A stretch of 64,000 bases of DNA from assembly GCF_028462495.1 (NCBI RefSeq), contig NZ_JAQOWX010000002.1, positions 50,998 to 114,997 on the forward strand, written 5' to 3'. The notes below the pieces were generated by a model, which was not told where the DNA came from, did not search any database, and saw only the letters and a program-made list of their open reading frames with translations. The stretch is from Roseateles_E sp005503085. Its GTDB lineage: Bacteria; Pseudomonadota; Gammaproteobacteria; Burkholderiales; Burkholderiaceae_C. Position numbers and translations under genes: made by a program. This document shows positions 25,452 through 32,127 of this stretch, one piece after another. Positions within the stretch are counted from its first letter, which is position 1. Each line of letters begins with the position of its first letter.

Positions 25452-25477
25452 AAGGCCGCTGCGAAGCGGCCTTTTTT
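25452..25477 (+). terminator. intrinsic terminator after porin 2
   Basis: Perfect stem GGCCGCT/AGCGGCC with a GCGA loop, followed by six T, 43 bp after the porin stop. Confidence 0.9.
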
Positions 25478-25542
25478 ATGCACGCTTATCTGCCGTGACT
25501 TTTCACCGAGCGATGATGACGGCCTTGCTCTAGTTTCTTGCC

Positions 25543-26280
25543 ATGCCGTACCGATTCAGACCCTGCCTGCTGCTTGTCCCCGTTCTGCTGATGCTGGGCT
25601 GTGCCCAGACGCCCGAGCGGCAGCCGCAGGAGCCGGTGCTGGAGGGCTGGTCGGCGCGCGAGCTGCCGGGCAAGCGGGCCACCCGCTACAGCCTGGCCCG
25701 ACGTGAGGGCAGGGCCTGTGTTCACGCGCAGGCCGATCAGTCCGCCAGCCTGTGGCGGCGCCGCTTGCAGCTGGATCCGCAGCAGCTGGGTCCGCTGGAG
25801 TTCGACTGGTGGATCGCCGGCCAGCCGGGTGGTGCCACGGTGACCGACCCCGAGACCGACGACGCGTCGGCGCGGCTGGTGCTGGCTTTCGATGGAGACG
25901 CGAGTCGCTTGTCGGCGCGCAACCGCATGATGTTCGAGCTGGCCCACACCCTCAGCGGCGAGGCGCCGCCCTTCGCGACGCTGATGTATGTCTGGGATGC
26001 CCAGGCCGCACCCGAGACCGTGGTGATCAGCCGGCGCAGCGACCGGGTGCGCAAGATCGTTGTCGGCTCCGGCCCCAGCGCCAAGCCGCGCTGGCAGCGC
26101 TTCAAACGCGACGTCGCGGCAGACTATCGCCGTGCGTTTGGCGAGTTGCCCGGCCCCTTGATCGGTGCGGCCTTCATGACCGATGCCGACAACACCCGCA
26201 GCCGGGCTGAGGCTTGTTATGGGACGCTGGTGTTCCGCGATGGCGAGCAGCGCAGCCTGCCGGGCAGCCTGCTGTTCTGA
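25543..26280 (+). CDS. DUF3047 family lipoprotein
   Basis: A 245-residue protein with a lipoprotein signal (LLLVPVLLMLGCAQT; lipobox LMLGC, Cys at residue 20). The body matches the DUF3047 family: LEFDWWIAG, DDASARLVLAFDGD, LMYVWDA and a C-terminal GAAFMTDADNTRSRAEACYG. The family is periplasmic or outer-membrane associated with no established biochemical role; a carbohydrate-binding-like beta-sandwich is plausible. It lies between the porin terminator and the peptide ABC operon, with its own upstream gap. Confidence 0.82.
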   Translation: MPYRFRPCLLLVPVLLMLGCAQTPERQPQEPVLEGWSARELPGKRATRYSLARREGRACVHAQADQSASLWRRRLQLDPQQLGPLEFDWWIAGQPGGATVTDPETDDASARLVLAFDGDASRLSARNRMMFELAHTLSGEAPPFATLMYVWDAQAAPETVVISRRSDRVRKIVVGSGPSAKPRWQRFKRDVAADYRRAFGELPGPLIGAAFMTDADNTRSRAEACYGTLVFRDGEQRSLPGSLLF

Positions 26281-26409
26281 CACTTACTTTCGTCGCTGGC
26301 CCATCAGGGCTTTCCCGTTTGTAGCGCCGGGCAGACTTCTCCATGATGGCGCCCAGATGACGTCGCCCCGACTTGGTGCCTCGCTCATCGCTTGCCGTGA
26401 CAGGCGGGT

Positions 26410-26432
26410 GCATTGCTTCGAAGAAGCAATGC
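26410..26432. repeat. perfect 10-bp palindrome upstream of peptide ABC operon
   Basis: GCATTGCTTC at 26410-26419 and its exact reverse complement at 26423-26432 are separated by GAA. There is no T-run on the plus strand, so it is not a plus-strand intrinsic terminator. It lies 84 bp before the first permease gene and could be an operator or leader hairpin. The rest of the gap 26281-26515 shows no gene. Confidence 0.5.
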
Positions 26433-26515
26433 TTGGCCTGATTCATGCGTACCATGCGCTCAGCAATGGCCCCGATGCACCCCTCACTCTCTGCTGACAA
26501 AGCGCCGAACAAGAC

Positions 26516-27499
26516 ATGCTAGTTTTTATTCTGAGACGCCTTGCCCAGGCCATCGCCGTGATGCTGACGGTGGCCTTCATTGCCTTCATGCTGTTCCAGT
26601 ACGTCGGCGATCCGGTGACCAATCTGCTGGGCCAGGACGCGACCCCTGAGCAGCGCGAGCAACTGCGCAAGGACCTGGGCCTGGATGATCCCTTTCCGGT
26701 CCAGTTCGCCAAATTCATCGGCAACGCGGTGCAGGGCGAGTTCGGCCTGAGCCTGCGCCAGGGCCGCAAGGTCTCGACCCTGATCGCCGAGCGTTTCCCG
26801 GCTACGCTGGAGCTGTCGATGGCGGCCGGTGTGATCGCGCTGGGCGTCGGGATTCCGCTGGGGGTTTATGCAGCGCTGCGGCGCGGCCGCTTTCTCTCGC
26901 AGATGCTGATGACGCTGTCGCTGCTGGGCGTGTCGCTGCCGACCTTTCTGATCGGCATCCTGCTGATCCTGATCTTTGCCGTGACGCTCAAATGGCTGCC
27001 CAGCTTCGGCCGCGGTGATGTCGTCGCCCTGGGCACGTGGACCACCGGACTGCTGACCGTCGACGGGCTCAAGCATCTGATACTGCCAGCGATCACACTG
27101 TCGGTGTTTCAGCTGACCCTGATCATGCGGCTGGTGCGCTCGGAGATGCTGGAGGTGCTGCGCACCGACTACATCAAGTTTGCACGCGCCCGCGGACTCA
27201 GCAATAACGCGGTCTACTTCGGCCATGCGCTGAAGAACACCCTGGTGCCGGTGATCACCATCACCGGTCTGCAACTCGGCTCGCTGATTGCTTTTGCCAT
27301 CATCACCGAGACCGTGTTCCAGTGGCCCGGCATGGGCCTGCTCTTCATTCAGGCGGTGCAGTTCGCCGACATCCCTGTGATGGCTGCCTATCTGTGCCTG
27401 ATCTCCTTCATCTTCGTCACCATCAATCTGCTGGTCGACATGCTTTATTTCGCGGTCGACCCGCGCTTGCGCATCGAAGGCAAGGCCGGAGGCCATTGA
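26516..27499 (+). CDS. peptide/oligopeptide ABC transporter permease, DppB/OppB type
   Basis: Inner-membrane permease with 327 residues and six predicted spans. The N-terminal LVFILRRLAQAIAVML and the EAA loop (TDYIKFARARGLSNNAVYFGHALKNT split over residues 215-240) are those of DppB/OppB. The first gene of a five-gene operon: B, amidohydrolase, C, D, F. Its stop overlaps the next start by one base. No periplasmic binding protein is present in the window, so the substrate cannot be read from the locus. Confidence 0.94.
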   Translation: MLVFILRRLAQAIAVMLTVAFIAFMLFQYVGDPVTNLLGQDATPEQREQLRKDLGLDDPFPVQFAKFIGNAVQGEFGLSLRQGRKVSTLIAERFPATLELSMAAGVIALGVGIPLGVYAALRRGRFLSQMLMTLSLLGVSLPTFLIGILLILIFAVTLKWLPSFGRGDVVALGTWTTGLLTVDGLKHLILPAITLSVFQLTLIMRLVRSEMLEVLRTDYIKFARARGLSNNAVYFGHALKNTLVPVITITGLQLGSLIAFAIITETVFQWPGMGLLFIQAVQFADIPVMAAYLCLISFIFVTINLLVDMLYFAVDPRLRIEGKAGGH

Positions 27500-28710
27500 T
27501 GAGCGGCGCCTACCAGCGACTCAGTGCGCTGCATGGCGAGCTGACCGCGCTGCGGCGCGAGTTGCACGCCATGCCCGAGCTGGGTTTCCAGGAGACGCGC
27601 ACGGCGGCCCGCGTGGTCGAGGCCTTGCGCCTGTGCGGGGTCGACGAGATCCACACCGGCATCGGGCGCACCGGCGTGGTCGCGCTGATCCATGGCCAGG
27701 GCGGCGCGGGAGGCCGCCTGCTGGGGCTGCGCGCCGATATGGATGCGCTGCCGCTGCAGGAAGACAACGACTTCGCCTGGCGCTCGGCCAGCCCGGGCCT
27801 GATGCATGCCTGCGGCCATGATGGCCATACGACCATGCTGATCGGCGCGGCCCGCTACCTCGCACAGACACGGGCTTTTGCCGGCACGGCCGTGCTGATC
27901 TTTCAGCCCGGCGAGGAGGGCTATGCCGGCGCGCGCGAGATGATCAATGACGGCCTGTTCGAGCGCTTCCCGGTCGAATCGGTCTACGCGATGCACAACT
28001 GGCCGCAGATGCCGGCCGGCCATATCGGCATCAATCGCGGCGCGATGATGGCGGCGGCCGATCAGGTCGAGATCGTGTTGACCGGGCGCGGGGGCCACGG
28101 CGCGCACCCGCACCTGGCGGTCGATCCGGTGCTGATGGCCGGCCATGTGATCACGGCTGTGCAAAGCCTGGTGTCGCGCAATGTGGCGCCGCTGGACCAG
28201 GCCGTGGTCAGCCTGTGCTCGCTGCGTGCCGGCGAACCGGGCGCCTTCAGCGTGATCCCGCGCGAGGCCCGGCTGACCGGCACGGTGCGCAGCTTCCGGC
28301 CCGAGGTGCAGCTGCTGATCGAGCAGCGTCTGGCCGAGCTGGTGCAGTCGCTGGCCCAGGGCTTCGGTGGCAGTGCCAGCGTCAGCTACCAGCGCCTGTA
28401 CCCGGCCACCATCAACTCGGCCGCCGAGGCCGATTTCGCGGCCGATGTCGCCGAGCGTCTGGTCGGCGCGGCCCGCCTCAATCGCGAGCTGCCGCCCAGC
28501 ATGGGCTCGGAGGACTTCTCCTTCATGCTGCAGGTCAAGCCGGGCGCCTATCTGCGCCTGGGCCAGGCGCGCACCGAGGGCGAGAACTGCGGCCTGCACA
28601 ACCCCCGTTACGACTTCAATGATGAGGTTCTGCCTCTGGGTGCGGCGCTGTTCGCCGGCCTGGTCGAGCAGGGCCTGCCCCTATCACCGTCCGGAGTATC
28701 CACGCCATGA
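27499..28710 (+). CDS. M20D-family amidohydrolase (hippurate hydrolase-like) inside ABC operon
   Basis: A 403-residue metalloenzyme of the peptidase M20D family (hippurate, N-acetyl amino acid and IAA-amide hydrolases). Metal-site motifs are HACGHDGHTTML, FQPGEEGYAGA and MHNWPQMPAG, with a C-terminal His in NCGLHNPRYDFND. The dimerisation domain starts near GRGGHGAHPH. The ATG at 27499 overlaps the permease stop by one base (TGATG), and its stop overlaps the next gene by four bases. The gene is thus built into the operon, suggesting that the imported compound is an N-acylated or amide-linked amino acid or peptide cleaved in the cytoplasm (inference). Confidence 0.92.
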   Translation: MSGAYQRLSALHGELTALRRELHAMPELGFQETRTAARVVEALRLCGVDEIHTGIGRTGVVALIHGQGGAGGRLLGLRADMDALPLQEDNDFAWRSASPGLMHACGHDGHTTMLIGAARYLAQTRAFAGTAVLIFQPGEEGYAGAREMINDGLFERFPVESVYAMHNWPQMPAGHIGINRGAMMAAADQVEIVLTGRGGHGAHPHLAVDPVLMAGHVITAVQSLVSRNVAPLDQAVVSLCSLRAGEPGAFSVIPREARLTGTVRSFRPEVQLLIEQRLAELVQSLAQGFGGSASVSYQRLYPATINSAAEADFAADVAERLVGAARLNRELPPSMGSEDFSFMLQVKPGAYLRLGQARTEGENCGLHNPRYDFNDEVLPLGAALFAGLVEQGLPLSPSGVSTP

Positions 28711-29648
28711 GTTCCCCGAGTTCCCCTGTTGCTGCGGCACCGAATGCCTTGCAGCGATTTTTCGATGGTGATGTCTGGCATTCCTTCCGCGCCTCGCCGA
28801 CGGCCATCATCGCGGCCATCATCGCCTTCATCTGCGTGTTCTGCGCGCTGTTCGCCGAGTTCGTCGCGCCGCATAACCCGTTTGATCTGGCTTCGCTGGA
28901 GCTGATGGATGCGCGTCTGCCGCCGGCCTGGATGGAGGGTGGAAGCAGCAAATACCTGCTGGGTACCGACGACCAGGGCCGTGACCTGCTGTCGGCGCTG
29001 ATGTATGGCGCGCGCATCTCTCTGTTTGTCGGCCTGGCCTCGGTCGTGCTGTCGATGATCATCGGTGTCGGCCTGGGTCTGCTGGCCGGCTTTGTCGGCG
29101 GCAAGGTCGATGCCTTCATCATGCGGGTCTGCGATGTGATGCTGTCCTTCCCGTCCATCCTGGTGGCGCTGCTGATCGATGGCGTCGGTCGGGCCATGTT
29201 CCCGAATGCGCACGATGCGCTGGCCTTCGGCGTGCTGATCTTCGCGATCGCGCTGACCGGCTGGGTGCAGTACGCCCGCACGGTGCGCGGCTCGACCATG
29301 GTGGAGCGCAACAAGGAGTATGTGCAGGCGGCCCGCGTGATCGGCGTCAGCTCGCTGCGCATCATGCGCAAGCATGTGCTGCCCAATGTGCTGGGGCCGG
29401 TGCTGGTGCTGGCAACCATCCAGGTCGCGGCCGCCATCATCACCGAGGCGACCCTGTCCTTTCTGGGGGTCGGCGTGCCGCCGACCAGCCCGTCGCTGGG
29501 TACCTTGATCCGGGTCGGCAACGACTTCCTGTTCTCCGGTGAATGGTGGATCACGATCTGGCCCGGCGTGATGCTGGTGCTGATCGCCCTGTCCGTGAAC
29601 CTGCTCGGCGATTGGCTGCGCGACGCCCTCAATCCCCGCCTGCGCTAA
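28707..29648 (+). CDS. peptide ABC transporter permease, DppC/OppC type
   Basis: Second permease subunit, 313 residues. An N-terminal span (AIIAAIIAFICVFCALF) precedes the family mark LLGTDDQGRDLLSALMYGARISL. The EAA loop reads KEYVQAARVIGVSSLRIMRKH, and the C-terminal WWITIWPGVMLVLIALSVNLL is typical of DppC. It overlaps the amidohydrolase gene by four bases. Confidence 0.94.
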   Translation: MSSPSSPVAAAPNALQRFFDGDVWHSFRASPTAIIAAIIAFICVFCALFAEFVAPHNPFDLASLELMDARLPPAWMEGGSSKYLLGTDDQGRDLLSALMYGARISLFVGLASVVLSMIIGVGLGLLAGFVGGKVDAFIMRVCDVMLSFPSILVALLIDGVGRAMFPNAHDALAFGVLIFAIALTGWVQYARTVRGSTMVERNKEYVQAARVIGVSSLRIMRKHVLPNVLGPVLVLATIQVAAAIITEATLSFLGVGVPPTSPSLGTLIRVGNDFLFSGEWWITIWPGVMLVLIALSVNLLGDWLRDALNPRLR

Positions 29649-29657
29649 GAGTTTTCT

Positions 29658-30641
29658 ATGACCGCACCTCTTCTTGAAGTCCGCCATCTGCGGGTCGAGT
29701 TCCCGACCCGGCGCGGCACCCTGCTGGCGCTGGACGACATCAATTTCGACATCGCGCCCGGCGAGATTCTCGGCGTGGTCGGCGAGTCCGGTGCCGGCAA
29801 ATCGCTGACCGGCGCCTCCATCATCGGCCTGCTCGATCCTCCGGGGCGCATCGCCTCCGGCGAGATCCTGCTGGAAGGCCGGCGCATCGACAATCTGCCC
29901 TATGACGAGATGCGCAAGATCCGCGGCCGCCAGATCGGCGCGATCTTCCAGGACCCGCTGACCTCGCTGAACCCGCTTTACACGGTGGGGCAGCAGTTGA
30001 TCGAGACCATCACGACGCATCTGAACCTTAGCGAAAGCCAGGCGCGCAAGCGGGCAATCGAGCTGTTGGAGCAGACCGGCATCCCGGCCGCCGCGCAGCG
30101 CATCGACCAGTATCCGCACCAGTTCTCCGGCGGCATGCGTCAGCGCGTCGTGATCGCGCTGGCCCTGGCGGCCGAGCCCAAGCTGATCGTGGCCGACGAG
30201 CCGACCACGGCGCTCGATGTCTCGATCCAGGCGCAAATCATTTCGCTGCTCAAGCGCATCTGCAAGGAGCAGGGCGCCGCCGTGATGCTGGTGACGCACG
30301 ATATGGGCGTGATCGCCGAGACCTGCGACCGCGTCGCTGTGATGTATGCGGGTCGGGTCGCCGAGATCGGCCCGGTCCACGATGTGATCCACAAGCCGGC
30401 GCATCCCTACACGGCCGGCCTGATGGGCTCGATCCCCGCGATGGACGAGGACCGCGAGCGCCTGCTGCAGATCGACGGCGCGATGCCGCGCCTGAACTCC
30501 ATCCCCAATGGCTGCGCCTACAACCCGCGCTGCCCCAAAGTCTTCGGCCGCTGCCGTACCGAGCGCCCCGAACTGCTGGCCACAGGCGCGACCCGCGCCT
30601 CATGCTGGCTGCATGCTGCCGAGAAGGAAACCGTTGTATGA
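29658..30641 (+). CDS. peptide ABC transporter ATPase, DppD/OppD type
   Basis: A 327-residue ATPase. Walker A is GESGAGKS, the Q-loop is IFQDPLTSLNP, the signature is FSGGMRQR, Walker B is LIVADEPTTALD and the switch His is in VTHDMGV. The C-terminal oligopeptide-transporter extension has CAYNPRCPKVFGRCR, a Cys-rich segment that in this family can bind an Fe-S cluster. It overlaps the next ATPase gene by four bases. Confidence 0.95.
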   Translation: MTAPLLEVRHLRVEFPTRRGTLLALDDINFDIAPGEILGVVGESGAGKSLTGASIIGLLDPPGRIASGEILLEGRRIDNLPYDEMRKIRGRQIGAIFQDPLTSLNPLYTVGQQLIETITTHLNLSESQARKRAIELLEQTGIPAAAQRIDQYPHQFSGGMRQRVVIALALAAEPKLIVADEPTTALDVSIQAQIISLLKRICKEQGAAVMLVTHDMGVIAETCDRVAVMYAGRVAEIGPVHDVIHKPAHPYTAGLMGSIPAMDEDRERLLQIDGAMPRLNSIPNGCAYNPRCPKVFGRCRTERPELLATGATRASCWLHAAEKETVV

Positions 30642-31633
30642 GCCGCCCGCTGGTTGAAGTCCAGGACCTCGCCAAGATCTTCGATGTCTCGCAGCCCTGG
30701 TTGAATCGCGTCGTCGAACGCAAGCCCAGGCAATTCGTGCACGCCGTTGACGGTGTCAGCTTCAGCATCCAGAAGGGCAAGACCCTGGCCCTGGTCGGTG
30801 AGTCCGGCTGCGGCAAGAGCACGGTGGCACGCTTGCTGGTGGGTCTCTACAAGCCGACCCGCGGCAAGGTCAGCGTGGACGGCATCGACACCGCCCAGAC
30901 CTTGGCAGGCTCCGGTGCCCAGGCCCTGCGCCGGCGCATGCAGATGATTTTCCAGGATCCCTATGCCTCGCTGAACCCGCGCTGGAAGGTGCAGGACATC
31001 ATCGGCGAGCCGCTGCGCGAGCACGGCCTGATCAGCGAGGCCGAGGAGTTGAAGGCGCGCGTCGGCGAGTTGCTGCAGTCGGTGGGCCTGACGCCCAGCG
31101 ACCGCGAGAAGTTCCCGCACCAGTTCTCCGGCGGTCAGCGCCAGCGCATCTCGATTGCCCGCGCGCTGGCCACCCAGCCCGAGTTCCTGGTCTGTGATGA
31201 GCCGACCTCGGCGCTGGATGTCTCGGTGCAGGCCCAGGTGCTGAACATCATGAAGGACTTGCAGCGCGAGCGCGGCCTGACCTATCTGTTCATCTCGCAC
31301 AACCTCGCGGTGGTGCGCCATGTTTCGGACCAGGTCGGCGTGATGTATCTGGGCCGCCTGGTCGAGGTGGCCGACAAGGCCGATCTGTTCGGCCGCCCGC
31401 GCCATCCCTACACCCGCATGCTGCTGGATGCGATTCCCGATATCCATATGAGCGGGCGCGCCCGCACGCCGGTGCAGGGCGAGGTGCCAAACCCGCTGAG
31501 CCCGCCCAGCGGCTGCAGCTTCCATCCGCGCTGCCCCCATGCCAACGAGCGCTGCAAGGCCGAGCGCCCGCCGCTACAGGATTTTCAGGGCATCAAGGTG
31601 GCCTGCCACGCGGTGGAAGAAGGCCGGATCTAG
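30638..31633 (+). CDS. peptide ABC transporter ATPase, DppF/OppF type
   Basis: Second ATPase of the heterodimer, 331 residues. Walker A is GESGCGKST, the signature is FSGGQRQR, Walker B is FLVCDEPTSALD and the switch is FISHNLAV. The C-terminal SGCSFHPRCPHANERC is the matching Cys-rich tail. ATG at 30638 is chosen because it overlaps the preceding stop. The last codons overlap the convergent lptM gene by four bases. Confidence 0.95.
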   Translation: MSRPLVEVQDLAKIFDVSQPWLNRVVERKPRQFVHAVDGVSFSIQKGKTLALVGESGCGKSTVARLLVGLYKPTRGKVSVDGIDTAQTLAGSGAQALRRRMQMIFQDPYASLNPRWKVQDIIGEPLREHGLISEAEELKARVGELLQSVGLTPSDREKFPHQFSGGQRQRISIARALATQPEFLVCDEPTSALDVSVQAQVLNIMKDLQRERGLTYLFISHNLAVVRHVSDQVGVMYLGRLVEVADKADLFGRPRHPYTRMLLDAIPDIHMSGRARTPVQGEVPNPLSPPSGCSFHPRCPHANERCKAERPPLQDFQGIKVACHAVEEGRI

Positions 31634-31758
31634 CGGCCTGTCGTGGGGGCTGATGCTGCCTGTTTGGGGGCAGGCAGAGTCAGCGGGCCTTTTTGCCCAC
31701 AGGCCGTCAGCAGCAGGGTGATCAGCAGCAGGCCTACACTTGCGTTTGTCTTTTTCAT
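31630..31758 (-). CDS. lptM: small lipoprotein LptM (YifL family)
   Basis: A 42-residue precursor read directly from the minus strand: a Lys-rich start, hydrophobic GLLLITLLLT, lipobox LTAC with Cys20, then GQKGPLTLP. The CGQKGPL-LP signature after the lipidated Cys defines the LptM/YifL family. In Escherichia coli, LptM assists disulfide maturation of the LPS translocon LptD. The gene is divergent from cyaY with only 18 bp between start codons and overlaps the dppF-like gene tail to tail. The lptM-cyaY neighbourhood is common in proteobacteria, which supports the call. Confidence 0.88.
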   Translation of the reverse strand: MKKTNASVGLLLITLLLTACGQKGPLTLPAPKQAASAPTTGR

Positions 31759-31776
31759 TCCGCGAGTTTATCGGTC

Positions 31777-32127
31777 ATGACCGCCCCTGTTGCCACTCCG
31801 CTTGACGATGCCGACTACCACGCCAAGACTCGGGCCGTATTGGACGGCGTCGAGGCCACCGTCGATGCCTGGCTGGAGCAGGACGTGATCGATATCGACA
31901 GCCACCGTACCGGTGGTCTGCTGGAGTTGAGCTTCCCGAACGGCAGCAAGATCGTGCTGAACACCCAGCCGCCGCTGCAGGAGCTGTGGCTGGCGGCGCG
32001 CGCCGGCGGCTATCACTTCCGCTATGTCGACGGCCGCTGGCTGGAGCGCGAGGGCCAGGAGTTCCATGCCCTGCTGTCGCGCCTGGCCAGCACCCAGGCC
32101 GGCCAGGCGCTGAGCTTCAGCGCTTGA
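31777..32127 (+). CDS. cyaY: iron donor protein CyaY (frataxin)
   Basis: A 116-residue frataxin homologue that binds iron and modulates Fe-S cluster assembly through IscS. The N-terminal helix carries the acidic ridge (DDADYHAK, LDGVEATVDAWLEQD). The sheet has LLELSFPNGSKIVLN, QPPLQELWLA and GGYHFRYVDGRW, all diagnostic. The ATG at 31777 gives the normal length. The 3' end overlaps the convergent PBP1a gene by 11 bp. Confidence 0.95.
   Translation: MTAPVATPLDDADYHAKTRAVLDGVEATVDAWLEQDVIDIDSHRTGGLLELSFPNGSKIVLNTQPPLQELWLAARAGGYHFRYVDGRWLEREGQEFHALLSRLASTQAGQALSFSA

Noticed and set aside
28608..30404. A 598-codon minus-strand open frame
   Set aside because: Antisense to the permease and ATPase genes of the peptide transporter, with no recognisable motif.
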